DNA of 64,000 bases from Thermoplasmatales archaeon SW_10_69_26 (GTDB lineage: Archaea > Thermoplasmatota > SW-10-69-26). The translations under genes and the position numbers were made by a program. Positions 53,117-61,574 of the stretch are shown here, piece after piece. Each line of letters opens with the position of its first letter. Position 1 is the stretch's first letter. Location: positions 1 through 64,000 of the forward strand of contig PXUB01000003.1 in NCBI GenBank assembly GCA_003009755.1, read 5' to 3'. The notes below the pieces were generated by a model that saw only the letters and a list, made by a program, of their open reading frames with translations, searched no databases and was not told where the DNA came from.

Positions 53117-53626
53117 ATGGCATCCTCCGGAGGAGGAGTAGTGGTCGGTCCCGACGAGATCGTGGCCAACGCCCGCGACCGGGGGGTCCCCGTGGATCTG
53201 CTCTCGGATCTGGGCCCCATCCGAACGGTCGTCGAGGCCTCGGAAGCCGCCGGCCGCAGCCTCGGGGAGGTCGGGAACACGGTCCTCGTCACGATCCAGG
53301 GCCGACCCGTGCTCGTCGTCGTCCCCGGCGACCGCGCCCTCGACGGCGAAGCCGTCGGCGCCACGTACGGCGCGGACGCGCTCGAGATCTCCCTCGCCAC
53401 GCAAGCCGAGGCCCGCGAGCTGACCGGCTACGATCTCGGCCTGATCCCGCCCGTCGGCCACGAAGCCGACTGCGACCTCCTCGTCGACCGCCACCTCCTC
53501 GACCACGAGCGGGTCCTGTTCCCAGCCGGCACCGACGACACCCTCCTCGAGCTGGATCCCCGCCAGCTCGCCGCGCTGGACGACGCCGAGGTGGGCGAGT
53601 GGAGCCGCGCCAAGGACGAGGGTTGA
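53117..53626 (+). CDS. YbaK/ProX-type aminoacyl-tRNA deacylase
   Basis: 169 aa. The fold is indicated by TVVEASEAAGRSLGEVGNTV, VLVVVPGDRALD, and GLIPPVGHEADCDLLVDRHL in parts, the order seen in YbaK/prolyl-tRNA editing domains with the conserved Lys replaced in the usual place by VLVVV context. It hydrolyses mischarged aminoacyl-tRNA. A GAATATGG element is about 33 nt upstream. Confidence 0.75.
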   Translation: MASSGGGVVVGPDEIVANARDRGVPVDLLSDLGPIRTVVEASEAAGRSLGEVGNTVLVTIQGRPVLVVVPGDRALDGEAVGATYGADALEISLATQAEARELTGYDLGLIPPVGHEADCDLLVDRHLLDHERVLFPAGTDDTLLELDPRQLAALDDAEVGEWSRAKDEG

Positions 53627-53679
53627 CCCCGTCCGGACTGCCGAGGTTTTATCACGAGTCACGGCTAAGAGGAGCCACG

Positions 53680-53997
53680 ATGGCCGAGGACGATGACCAG
53701 GGCAGCGGGTTCAACGGGCCTCTGCCCGACGAGCGGAAGCGGGAGATGTTCGCTCTCGCCAAGAACCTGCTCGGCGGCTCCCGCCTCGAGGTCGTCTGCG
53801 AGGACGGCGAGACCCGCATGGGACGCATCAAGGGCAAGCACAAGCGCCGCATGTGGATCCGCGAGGGGGATCTGTTGATCGTCAAGCCCTGGGACTTCCA
53901 GGACGAGAAGTGCGACGTCGAGTACCGCTACGTCCAGAACCAGTCCGAGTACCTCTCTCGCCGGGGCATGATCCCCGACGAGCTGGACGTGTTCTAG
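53680..53997 (+). CDS. eif1A: Translation initiation factor aIF1A
   Basis: 105 aa. OB-fold core with LEVVCEDGETRMGRIKGKHK, RMWIREGDLLIVKPWDFQDE, and the C-terminal helix KCDVEYRYVQNQSEYL. The factor promotes small-subunit scanning and start-site selection. The N-terminus is acidic rather than lysine-rich. TTTTATCA (53647-53654) lies about 29 nt before the ATG, so almost leaderless. Confidence 0.95.
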   Translation: MAEDDDQGSGFNGPLPDERKREMFALAKNLLGGSRLEVVCEDGETRMGRIKGKHKRRMWIREGDLLIVKPWDFQDEKCDVEYRYVQNQSEYLSRRGMIPDELDVF

Positions 53998-54400
53998 CTC
54001 GGTCGGTCGGCTCCCTTGGGGTCTCCCGTCGGCAGGCTGCCCCCAGCGGCTCCCGCCGACGGCGTCGCTCTGGATCGGAACGCCTCCGGCATTCCTGCTT
54101 CGAGCTCGTTGTCAGTGACCGCTGAGGCTATGCAGTGGATTCGGGCAGCCTGCCTCGGTCCGACCCTTCGGTCGCCGACCTCCCTCGCTGTGAAGCCGGG
54201 GTCATTGTCAGCGAACATGGGAGGGCGGCCATCCTGCCTTGGGTCCAATCGGCAGAGGCCGGCCCTCCGAGGAGGACGGATCCTGATCCGTCCGAACCGT
54301 GAGGGCTCCTGCCGTCAGGCGAACCCTCGCGGGAAGCCGAGCTTGCTCGGCTGACCCTTCGGTCGCCGACCTGCCTCGCTGCTGTGCAGCTGCCTGTTGC
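53998..54400. other. Intergenic region with hairpins and a direct repeat
   Basis: No gene is supported. The 28-nt sequence CGACCCTTCGGTCGCCGACC then TCCCTCGCTG (54161-54190) recurs with two changes at 54352-54381. Potential hairpins include CCGTCGGC/GCCGACGG, GGACGGAT-CCTG-ATCCGTCC and AGCCGAGC-TT-GCTCGGCT. An unrecognised RNA is possible. Confidence 0.5.
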
Positions 54401-54582
54401 TGCTTGAAGCCTGGACGATGATAGAGGGGGAACTCCGCAGGTCGTTTCCTCGTCTGAGCGGGGGAGGTTCTACCGCCAAGAGGGGAACCGATCCCGATCT
54501 GCCGTGGCACGACCCCACACATATATGGCGGCTGACCGATACGGGCCACGGGCGCTGGGAGGCGTCCAGGAAGCAACTCGAT

Positions 54583-55011
54583 ATGCGGAACACGATCATC
54601 CTGCTGGCAGCTGCGAGCCTGTTGACGATGGCGCCGGCGGCCGTCGCCGGTCACGGCGAAACGTTCGAAGAGGACGGCGAGATCCTCCTCGGTCAGCCCG
54701 GCACCAATGCCGGGGTCGGCGTCACCGAGCTCGGCGCCGCCTGCGATACCGAGAGCGAGCTGAACGGTGTCGACGGCCAATGGTACGCCATCGACGGCTT
54801 CGACGACCACGACTTCGAGCTGACGATGGACGACACGCTCGACGTCGACATGTACTTCTACACGACCGAATGCGAGTTCATCGACGACGGCTTCGACGGA
54901 GCCGAGGCCTTCCTCGGCGGCACCGAGGACGGCACGGTCCCGTCCGAGGCCGCCTTCGCCGTCGTCGACGGCTTCGCCGGCACCGGCGACTTCACGCTCT
55001 CGATCAGCTGA
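54583..55011 (+). CDS. Secreted acidic protein, unknown
   Basis: 142 aa with signal peptide NTIILLAAASLLTMAPAAVA and an extremely acidic mature part (about 30% Asp+Glu) with two Cys. The TGDFTLSIS ending and the repeated FDxHDFELTMDD pattern suggest a pre-peptidase C-terminal-like beta sandwich. ACATATATGG (54520-54529) is a good TATA candidate, giving a leader of about 30 nt. Confidence 0.68.
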   Translation: MRNTIILLAAASLLTMAPAAVAGHGETFEEDGEILLGQPGTNAGVGVTELGAACDTESELNGVDGQWYAIDGFDDHDFELTMDDTLDVDMYFYTTECEFIDDGFDGAEAFLGGTEDGTVPSEAAFAVVDGFAGTGDFTLSIS

Positions 55012-55111
55012 CGATCGGGCCCACCGCGGGCGGCCGCTGGCCGCCCGCCGTCTTCTTCTGTACATCTGACCCTCGCCGGGGCTCCAAGAGGCACCGGTGG
55101 CTTCCCAGCCC

Positions 55112-55426
55112 ATGCGCGCGATGGTGTTCTTCTCCCTGCATCCGATCGGCCGGGACGACAGCATGTCCGACGAGATCGCCGAGGCCGTCAAGGTCCTCCG
55201 CGAACACGGCCTCGAGCACGAGGTCGGCCCGACCGGGACCACGATCTTCGGCGAGCTCGGCGACATCATGCAAGCGATCGAGGAGTGCCACGACCGGATC
55301 AGCGAGGACGGCACCCGCGTGAACAGCGAGCTGATGATCGACGCCAAGCCCGGGCTCGACGTCGGCGAGATGCGGGGCCGCGTCGACCGGGTCATGGAGC
55401 GGTTGGAGGAGCCGGCTCCCGCCTGA
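55112..55426 (+). CDS. MTH1187/YkoF-like thiamine-binding family protein
   Basis: 104 aa: MVFFSLHPIGRDDSMSDEIA, then VKVLREHGLEHEVGPTGTTI and LMIDAKPGLDVGEMRGRVDR. This is the ferredoxin-like fold of the MTH1187 family, members of which bind thiamine-like compounds. GTG 55097 is an alternative start. A frame-disrupted tandem copy follows. Confidence 0.8.
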   Translation: MRAMVFFSLHPIGRDDSMSDEIAEAVKVLREHGLEHEVGPTGTTIFGELGDIMQAIEECHDRISEDGTRVNSELMIDAKPGLDVGEMRGRVDRVMERLEEPAPA

Positions 55427-55464
55427 GCCCGCAGCCTCGAGACCCGCCGCCCGGTTCGCGGGTC

Positions 55465-55756
55465 GTGCGCGCGATAGCGGTCGTCTCGATCCATCCCATC
55501 GGCGAGGGGGCCAGCCTCGGCGACGAGATCCGAGACGATCGAAGTCCTCGAGGACGGCGGCCTCGAGCACGAGGTCGGCCCCAGCGGCACCACGATCCTC
55601 GGCGGCTGGGACGAGGGGATGGCCACGCTCGAGCGCTGCAACGAGGCCTTGGGCGCCCCCGAGACGCGGGTCAACACCGTGATCGAGGTCGACGCCAAGC
55701 CCGGCCTCGACCCCGGCGACATCGAGGCGAAGGTCGACCGCGGGACCGGTCCCTAA
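55465..55756 (+). pseudogene. Frameshifted tandem copy of the MTH1187-like gene
   Basis: Begins VRAIAVVSIHPIGEGASLGDE as the intact neighbour does, but a single missing base near 55532 moves the rest (IEVLEDGGLEHEVGPSGTTI; VIEVDAKPGLDPGDIEAKVD) into another frame ending at TAA 55756. The similarity of both halves to the neighbour is clear, so this is a recent inactivation or a sequencing error. It ends against the convergent DUF429 gene. Confidence 0.8.
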
Positions 55757-56466
55757 ACATGAATCGCTACGGGCCGGCCCGTCTGCGGGTCCTCGTCGGG
55801 AACCTCGGGCAACCGGCCGGCCTCGCCCTCGGCCACGCGGTGGGCCGACCAGGCGGCGATCGAGGCGTCGAGCACGTCGCGCGGGCTCATCCGGCCGACG
55901 CCACCGAGCGAGCGCGTGGGCCGCAGCCCGGCTTCCGCCAACAGCGTCAGCCGTTCGTAGGTGGCTCGCGCGCCGCGCCCGTAGGTCTCCAGCGGCCCGC
56001 CCTCGCCGCGTGCGTCGTTGAGCGCCAGGTAGGAGACCTCGGGGTGCATCTCGACGATCCGATGATCGTCGCCGGCGGCCTCGTTCACCGCCAACAGCCG
56101 CTGGCGGCCGGCGAACATCGGCTCCGCGGGCTGCGGGCAGCCCTGCTCCTCGGCGATCCGGCAAGCCTGCTCGTAGCTGTCGACCTCGAACACGGCCAAC
56201 GGCGGCGTCCAGAACACGCGCTCGCCGGCCTCGCCCAGCGCCTCGCGAGCGGCCACGTCGGCCCGGCGGCGGCCATCGCGCTGGTTGCCCTCGGGGTCGT
56301 CGTGCCCGATCGGGACGTCGACGGCGATCGTGTCCGCGCCCTCGGCGGCGTCGAGCAGCTCGTCGAGCTGGTCGAAGCGGCGGATCGCCGCCAGCGAGCC
56401 GTCCTGCAGCTCGACGGCGACCCAGGCGTCCGGCTGGCGGGCGTCGACGCCCAAGACCCTCGTCAC
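55753..56466 (-). CDS. DUF429 family protein, paralogue 1
   Basis: 237 aa. VLGVDARQPDAWVAVEL at the start, TIAVDVPIGHDDPEGNQRDG, RRRADVAAREALGEAGERVF and IVEMHPEVSYLALND are the RNase H-like DUF429 features, with acidic residues placed as in nuclease active sites. Two further paralogues follow at 56921 and 57651; all end GRxVAIHV or GRLVAVHA. Function unknown. Confidence 0.78.
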   Translation of the reverse strand: MTRVLGVDARQPDAWVAVELQDGSLAAIRRFDQLDELLDAAEGADTIAVDVPIGHDDPEGNQRDGRRRADVAAREALGEAGERVFWTPPLAVFEVDSYEQACRIAEEQGCPQPAEPMFAGRQRLLAVNEAAGDDHRIVEMHPEVSYLALNDARGEGGPLETYGRGARATYERLTLLAEAGLRPTRSLGGVGRMSPRDVLDASIAAWSAHRVAEGEAGRLPEVPDEDPQTGRPVAIHV

Positions 56467-56506
56467 GCGCCCGGCAGAACGCCGGGCCCGTTTGTACGTG
56501 ACGGCC

Positions 56507-56872
56507 TCAGCAGGTGGAGTGGATCAAGGCGCCGACGTCGGCGTCCTCGGCGAGCTCGTTGTACCGCTCGACCGCCGCGTTCGACTCGAGCACCTCGGTC
56601 TCGATGCCCTGTTCCTCGAGCCAGGCCAGCGTCTGGTCCTGCACCTGCAGGCGCTCGTTCTGGCCGCGGGAGAGGATGATGCGCTGGGCCCCCTCGTCGA
56701 CGAGCTCCTCGACGTCCCCGATCTGGATGCCGGGGACGTGGCTGGTGCCGGTCTCGTTCCAGTTCCAGCCGCGAGCGCCGCCGGGCCACAGTTTCGCGTC
56801 GCGGAACGAGCCGTGGCCCTCGACGTCGACCTGGCCCCACGACAGGTCCTCGATCGTTGGTGGCTTCTCCAT
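56507..56872 (-). CDS. Mth938-like domain protein (DUF498)
   Basis: 121 aa: DLSWGQVDVEGHGSFRDAKL, WNWNETGTSHVPGIQIGDVE and RIILSRGQNERLQVQDQTLA follow the Mth938/NDUFAF3 fold pattern. Role unknown in archaea. It lies between two DUF429 paralogues on the same strand. The ATG at 56872 was chosen over a TTG at 56893. Confidence 0.77.
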   Translation of the reverse strand: MEKPPTIEDLSWGQVDVEGHGSFRDAKLWPGGARGWNWNETGTSHVPGIQIGDVEELVDEGAQRIILSRGQNERLQVQDQTLAWLEEQGIETEVLESNAAVERYNELAEDADVGALIHSTC

Positions 56873-56920
56873 CGTCGACCCTCGTGCTGGCAAGCGGGTC
56901 CCGGCTACATGGGTGCTGGG

Positions 56921-57616
56921 TCAGGCGTGCACGGCGACCAGGCGACCCGTGCGCGGGTCCGAGGGCGGGTCCCCGGGCAGACGGCGGGCCTGGCCGCGGC
57001 TCACGCGGTGGGCGGTCCAGGCGGCCGCGCAGGCGTCCAGCGCCGGGCGCGGGTCGTGGTCGGCCGGTTCCACCTCCTCCGGGTGCAGGCCCTCCCCGTG
57101 CAGCCGCTCCAGCCGCTCGTCGAGGGCGGCCCACGAGCTGCCGTAGTGCTCGGGCGGGCGCCGACCCGCGCCCATGTGGGCGAAGCTGACCTCCGGATGC
57201 ACCTCGACCAGGCGCTGGTCGCGACCGGCGCGGTCGGCCAGCGCCGCCAGCCGGTCGGCGGCGAACCACAGCGCGGCCTCGAGCTTGGGCCAGCCGCGCT
57301 CCCGGCACATCGCCAACGCCTCGTGGTACGTGTCGGTCGCGAACACGGCCGGCGGTGGCAACACGAAGAACCGCTCGCCGGCCTCGCCCAGCACCTCGCG
57401 CGCGGCCACGTCGCAGGCCCGCCACCCGTCGCTCTCGCCTCGGGGGTCCTCGTGGCCGAGGGGCACGTCGACGGCGATCGTGGCCACCTCATCATCGGCC
57501 GCCAGGGCCGCGTCGAGATCCCCGGCCGCGTGCAGGTCGACGAGCTCGCCGTCCTCGATCTCGGCGACCCAGAACGGGGCTCGTCCGCGAGCGTCGACGC
57601 CTTGGACCCGCACCAC
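56921..57616 (-). CDS. DUF429 family protein, paralogue 2
   Basis: 231 aa; VQGVDARGRAPFWVAEIEDG, TIAVDVPLGHEDPRGESDGW, VAAREVLGEAGERFFVLPPP and LVEVHPEVSFAHMG match paralogues 1 and 3. GTG start. Sequence divergence between the three copies is substantial, so the duplications are not recent. Confidence 0.76.
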   Translation of the reverse strand: MVRVQGVDARGRAPFWVAEIEDGELVDLHAAGDLDAALAADDEVATIAVDVPLGHEDPRGESDGWRACDVAAREVLGEAGERFFVLPPPAVFATDTYHEALAMCRERGWPKLEAALWFAADRLAALADRAGRDQRLVEVHPEVSFAHMGAGRRPPEHYGSSWAALDERLERLHGEGLHPEEVEPADHDPRPALDACAAAWTAHRVSRGQARRLPGDPPSDPRTGRLVAVHA

Positions 57617-57650
57617 ACGCTCGCGAACCCGGGTCCGGGTTGAAGACTGT

Positions 57651-58367
57651 TCACACGTGGATCGCGACCGCTCGCCCCGTGCGGGGATCCGTGGGCGGAT
57701 CGGTGGGCACCGTCCGCGCCGCCTCGCGTCTCACCCGTCGGGCGACCCAAGCGCAGGCGGCCGCGTCGACGACGTCGTGGGCGCGGGCCCGCCCGGCCTC
57801 GCCGGCCTCGCGGGGCAGCTCGATGCCCGCCGCCGACAGAAGCGACAGCCGTGCCCACCGTCCCCGCCAGGACCGCTTGGATCCGATCGCGAGGTCGGGG
57901 TCGTGGGTTCCAGCCATCGCCTGGAAGGCCAGTTCGGGGTGAGCCTCCACGAGGCGCGGGTCGCCGGTGGCCACCTCGCGGACCTCGCGGATGCGGTCGG
58001 CCAGCGCCCAGGCTTGGCGGGAGGGGGCGATCGTGTCGCGCTGGCGGGCCCGATCGACGGCCGCCTCGTAGGTCTCGGCCGCCATCACGTCCGGGGGCGG
58101 GACGGGGAAGACCGAGGCGGCCCTGTCCCCCAACAGGTCGCGAGCGCGCTCGTCGGCCCGCCGGCGGCCGTCGGCGTCGCCGTGGGGGTCCTCGTGCCCG
58201 ATCGGGACGTCGACGGCCACGGCCTCGGCGGCCGGGTTGGCGTCGAGGGCTTCGGTCAGCTCCTCGACGAAGGACAACGCGGGTGAGGCGTCCTCCGCCA
58301 GGCGGCACACGAGCCAGCCTTGGACCGAACCCATGCGAGCACCGTCGACACCGAGCACGCACGACAT
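57651..58367 (-). CDS. DUF429 family protein, paralogue 3
   Basis: 238 aa; MSCVLGVDGARMGSVQGWLV, AVAVDVPIGHEDPHGDADGR, VFPVPPPDVMAAETYE and LVEAHPELAFQAMAG. The conserved acidic residues of the family are kept. It is followed downstream on the same strand by paralogues 2 and 1. The acetyltransferase gene ends 11 nt upstream. Confidence 0.76.
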   Translation of the reverse strand: MSCVLGVDGARMGSVQGWLVCRLAEDASPALSFVEELTEALDANPAAEAVAVDVPIGHEDPHGDADGRRRADERARDLLGDRAASVFPVPPPDVMAAETYEAAVDRARQRDTIAPSRQAWALADRIREVREVATGDPRLVEAHPELAFQAMAGTHDPDLAIGSKRSWRGRWARLSLLSAAGIELPREAGEAGRARAHDVVDAAACAWVARRVRREAARTVPTDPPTDPRTGRAVAIHV

Positions 58368-58378
58368 CGGATCGGTCC

Positions 58379-58945
58379 TCAGGCGCGCCCGGTGCGGCGC
58401 TCCCACTCCTCGCGCAGCAGGCCGAAGAAGATCTTGTCCATCCAGTCGCCTTGGCGGCGGGTGTGCCAACGCAACCGGCCTTCCTCGTGGAACCCGTAGC
58501 GTTTGAACAGGTCGATGCTGGCCTTGTTACCCTCGAGCACGACGCCGTAAAGCTTGGTCAGGTCCAGGCGGTCGAAGGCGATCTCGAGCAACAGGTCGAA
58601 GGCCTCGAAGGCCACGCCCTCGCCCCACATCTCGCGGCCGAGCCAGATCCCGATCTCGGCGTTGTGGGATTCCAGGTCGACGTCGGAGAGGGCAGCCATG
58701 CCGACGAGGCGATCGGCCTCGATCGTGGCGATCGCCAGGTGGAAGGACTTGCCCACGCGGGCCTCCTCCTCGGCGAGCGCGATGAAGCGGGCCCCGTGCT
58801 CGCGCGAGTAGGGGTGTGGGAGGTCGGTCCAGCGGGCGATCGCTTCGTCGTCGGCGGCGTCGACCAGGTCCTCCAGGTCCCCGTCCTGGACGGGGCGTAG
58901 GCGGACCCGCTCGCCTTCGCGCCGCAGAGCCTTGGCCTGGACCAC
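58379..58945 (-). CDS. GNAT acetyltransferase, RimJ/RimL-like
   Basis: 188 aa. VRLRPVQDGDLEDLVDAADD at the N-terminus, EIGIWLGREMWGEGVAFEAF as the acetyl-CoA loop, and YGVVLEGNKASIDLFKRYGF near the C-terminus are typical of the RimJ/RimL group that acetylates ribosomal proteins or small molecules. GTG start. Confidence 0.82.
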   Translation of the reverse strand: MVQAKALRREGERVRLRPVQDGDLEDLVDAADDEAIARWTDLPHPYSREHGARFIALAEEEARVGKSFHLAIATIEADRLVGMAALSDVDLESHNAEIGIWLGREMWGEGVAFEAFDLLLEIAFDRLDLTKLYGVVLEGNKASIDLFKRYGFHEEGRLRWHTRRQGDWMDKIFFGLLREEWERRTGRA

Positions 58946-59071
58946 ATCGATGCTGGAGGTCTCCTCCGCCTAAAGGCACGGGGCTTTTCCCACCGCGGGA
59001 GCCCCGTTCTCGGGTTCCGCCGGTCAACGGCGGGCCGCCCGATCTCGTCCGCGATGGTGAACTGTGAGCAG

Positions 59072-59332
59072 TCACCCAGCTGGGACAGGCAGCCGCGCTG
59101 GACGGGGACCGTCGGTGGTCAGCTGGCGGTAGAGGACGGTCGGTCGGCCGTGTCGGCGCCCGTGAGGCCGCCCGCATAGAGGTTCCCGCTTCACCGTGTC
59201 GGGCGCGTTGCCCGCGTTGTGGTGCCACCCGTCCGGATCCTCGTCGGTGCCGTCGACGGCGAACCCGAGGCGTCCCTCCTCGGCCGCGGTCACGGCGGTG
59301 AAGAGGACTGAGGTGAGATCCTCGGGCTCCAA
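59072..59332 (-). CDS. Possible small protein or gene remnant, unknown
   Basis: 86 aa from TTG. Only the first half (EDLTSVLFTAVTAAEEGRLG, FAVDGTDEDPDGWHHNAGN) looks protein-like; the rest is Arg/Pro/Gly-rich and may be untranslated. The reading frame stays open upstream without a start codon, which suggests a truncated gene. Confidence 0.25.
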   Translation of the reverse strand: MEPEDLTSVLFTAVTAAEEGRLGFAVDGTDEDPDGWHHNAGNAPDTVKREPLCGRPHGRRHGRPTVLYRQLTTDGPRPARLPVPAG

Positions 59333-59359
59333 GCCGATCGCGGAGAAGAGGAAGGAGAA

Positions 59360-59382
59360 CCCCCTGGCGGGGGGCCAGGGGG
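59360..59382 (-). terminator. Hairpin downstream of secreted-protein gene
   Basis: CCCCCTGG-CGGGGGG-CCAGGGGG, an 8-bp stem after the minus-strand gene ending at 59442. A terminator role is plausible. Confidence 0.4.
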
Positions 59383-59441
59383 AGAGGGGGCGGACCCCAG
59401 CACGTCAGCGGATAGACGCAGACCGCCGGCGGGTGGCCGGT

Positions 59442-59783
59442 CTAGACGGAGGCGCCGTCCTCGATCGGGAACAGGGGACAGTCGGGTCCGCACTGGAAGG
59501 GTCCGTTGTTCAGCTCGAACTCGCAGTCGCCCTCGTGCTCGAGCAGGGTGTTCGTGTCGGCCAGGTCCTGGCAGGCCTGCTCGTCGTGGACGATCACGGA
59601 GGGGCAGCCGTCCGAGCCGTCGACGGTGACGTAGCGGCCCTCCTCGTGGAAGAGGTAGACCTGCGTGCAGTTGTCGGGCTGCTTGCCGGGGATCTCGGTC
59701 TCCGCGCCGGCGAGGGGGGCGGTCAGCGCGGAAGCCAGCAGGCCAAGCGTCGCGATCGCGAGGATGGTGGTTCGTAGGTTCAC
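59442..59783 (-). CDS. Small cysteine-containing secreted protein 1
   Basis: 113 aa from GTG. Leader VNLRTTILAIATLGLLASAL then an Ala-x-Ala cleavage-like end. The mature part has six Cys (DNCTQ, DGCPS, ACQDL, GDCEF, FQCGPDCP). The leader type LxTTxLAxAxLGLxAxA is shared with proteins at 59967, 60954 and 61960, whose mature parts differ. Function unknown. Confidence 0.62.
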   Translation of the reverse strand: MNLRTTILAIATLGLLASALTAPLAGAETEIPGKQPDNCTQVYLFHEEGRYVTVDGSDGCPSVIVHDEQACQDLADTNTLLEHEGDCEFELNNGPFQCGPDCPLFPIEDGASV

Positions 59784-59966
59784 GGGAACACCGCCCACGC
59801 CAAATCCAGGCCAAGGCAAATCTCTTGCGGTGCCGACGCAGCGAGGATCGCTCTCCCGCGGAACGTTCCCACGATGGGTCGAAGCCTCGGACGCGGGATC
59901 GAGGCTAGCCGTCAGGGGTGAAGAGGGAGAGGGAGCGGACCGGTCGCGTCCGGCCCGCCGGGCCGA

Positions 59967-60269
59967 TCACTTCTCGATCGGGGTCGAGGAGGCCTCGGAG
60001 TCGATCACCGGGCAGGTACAAACGGGGTTGCAGGGGATGGTGGTGACGAGCTGGCAGGGGTCCGTCTCGATCGCGCAGGCGATGAACATCGGCGTCGCGT
60101 CTGTGCACGTCTCGTTGACCTCGTCCTCGATCGCCTCGCGGCAGTCGTCGGTGTCGTCGTGGACGTTCTGGGGCTCGCAGGTCGCCTCGCTGGCGCTCGC
60201 GGTGGCGGTGAACGCGGTCGCGAAGAGGCCGAGCGCGGCGACGGCCAGCAGCGTGGTTCGAAGCTTCAC
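59967..60269 (-). CDS. Small cysteine-containing secreted protein 2
   Basis: 100 aa from GTG 60269. Leader VKLRTTLLAVAALGLFATAF, mature part with eight Cys, including PCQLV and IPCNPVCTCP. Same leader family as proteins 1, 3 and 4; no similarity of the mature domain is visible beyond Cys content. Confidence 0.62.
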   Translation of the reverse strand: MKLRTTLLAVAALGLFATAFTATASASEATCEPQNVHDDTDDCREAIEDEVNETCTDATPMFIACAIETDPCQLVTTIPCNPVCTCPVIDSEASSTPIEK

Positions 60270-60333
60270 GTCGATCACTCGGCGGGCCAGGCCGGCTGGG
60301 CCCGATAGTCGTTGCGGATCCCGCTCGGTGCGC

Positions 60334-60822
60334 TCACGTCGATGCCCTCGTGGGCGAGGCCGCCTCGCCCGCGCGATGCTCCTCGAAGACGGCGACCGCG
60401 TCCGAGAAGACCTCGGTGAACATCTGCTTCCAGTTCGGGATCATGACGCGCTGGGCGAGCTTGCCTGGGAGGTGATCGTAGCTGATCGTCGAGCGGATCT
60501 CCAGGTGGGCGCCCGTCTCCGTGGCGGTCACCTCGTAGCGGTCGACGATCTCGAACCCGGGCCCGGGGACGACGAACCGCCACCGTCCGGGCCCCTCGTC
60601 GTGGAGGGTCTCCTCGAGCGTGAACGTGAGCCCCATCGGTCCCCGCCACTCGGTCTCGTAGACCGCGCCGTCCTCGGTCGTGGCGAGCCGCTCGATCCGA
60701 TGCGGCTGCTCGCGGGGGTCCTCGGCCTCGTACACCTCCGGAAGGTCGGTCCACCACTGCTCCAGGCGCTCGGGCGAGGCGGCGACGTCGAAGCCGAGGA
60801 CGAGCTCTTCGGGTTCCACCAT
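60334..60822 (-). CDS. SRPBCC domain protein
   Basis: 162 aa helix-grip protein: ELVLGFDVAASPERLEQWWT at the start, YETEWRGPMGLTFTLEETLH and FEIVDRYEVTATETGAHLEI as central strands, and a C-terminal helix (PNWKQMFTEVFSDAVAVFEE). Ligand unknown. It interrupts the run of small secreted-protein genes and shares the WWTD motif with the SRPBCC protein at 49416. Confidence 0.74.
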   Translation of the reverse strand: MVEPEELVLGFDVAASPERLEQWWTDLPEVYEAEDPREQPHRIERLATTEDGAVYETEWRGPMGLTFTLEETLHDEGPGRWRFVVPGPGFEIVDRYEVTATETGAHLEIRSTISYDHLPGKLAQRVMIPNWKQMFTEVFSDAVAVFEEHRAGEAASPTRAST

Positions 60823-60953
60823 CGCCACACCGACGGGACGGTGCGGGGGATGATAGAGCTTGGCCCGGACGTTGACGGCCAGCTCCGCTCGCTTGGCGGA
60901 GGGTGAACGGAAAACAGAGCGCGGGGGCGGCCCCCGCTCGGTGGGACGACGGC

Positions 60954-61223
60954 TTACAGGAACCGGGGGTGCGGGTCGCAGGTGCAGGTGCAGAACAGGC
61001 GAAACTCCTCGCAGGGGTGGAACTCCGGCGAGCAGTCCACGCTGTATTTGAGGACGGTCTCCTCGCAGACGAGGGCCCGAACGTCGTCCTCGTCGGGCAG
61101 GTCTTCCTCGTCGGGCAGGTTGTCCTCGTCGGGGAGGTCGTGGTTGGCGCTGGCGGAGGGGGCAAACGCGGTCGCAAACAGGCCTACGGCGGCGAAGGCG
61201 AGAACGATCGTTCGGGGGTTCAT
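60954..61223 (-). CDS. Small cysteine-containing secreted protein 3
   Basis: 89 aa. Leader TIVLAFAAVGLFATAFAPSA, then an acidic repeat (LPDEDNLPDEEDLPDEDD) and a Cys-rich C-terminus (VCEET, DCSPEFHPCEE, FCTCTCDPH). Same leader family as its neighbours. Function unknown. Confidence 0.62.
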   Translation of the reverse strand: MNPRTIVLAFAAVGLFATAFAPSASANHDLPDEDNLPDEEDLPDEDDVRALVCEETVLKYSVDCSPEFHPCEEFRLFCTCTCDPHPRFL

Positions 61224-61310
61224 CCAAACACCGACGGATCAACGCCGGTCGAGGCGAAAAGGCTTGCGAAGCCCGCCGCGGCCTCGGCCCGCTGGGGTGA
61301 CGTGCCGGTC

Positions 61311-61574
61311 TCACTGCTCGAGGACCTGCTCGAGCAGCTCGCGCTGGGTCTCGATCTGCTCCTGCATCTGCTCCATCTGCTGGAGCGCCTGCGTGAGCCG
61401 CTGTTGGCTCTCGACCGCCTCCTCGAGCTCGGGTCCCGTGTCCTTCAGGAACTCGCGGATCGCCCGACGCACGACGGCGGTCCGGCTGGGGTACTCGCCG
61501 GCCTCGACCAGCGCGTCCATGAACTCCACGTCCCGGACCGGGATCCGGGTCGTGATCCGCTGGGTGTCGGGCAT
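61311..61574 (-). CDS. CdrS-like RHH regulator, paralogue
   Basis: 87 aa, almost the same as CdrS at 1099-1365 through the whole RHH domain (VRDVEFMDALVEAGEYPSRT; AVVRRAIREFLKD) and the coiled-coil tail, ending EQVLEQ. It lies far from any ftsZ gene, among small secreted-protein genes. A CGTATTTGG element (about 61608-61616) suggests a start near 61589 or 61574; the latter matches CdrS. No GTMTGAC box array accompanies it. Confidence 0.75.
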   Translation of the reverse strand: MPDTQRITTRIPVRDVEFMDALVEAGEYPSRTAVVRRAIREFLKDTGPELEEAVESQQRLTQALQQMEQMQEQIETQRELLEQVLEQ

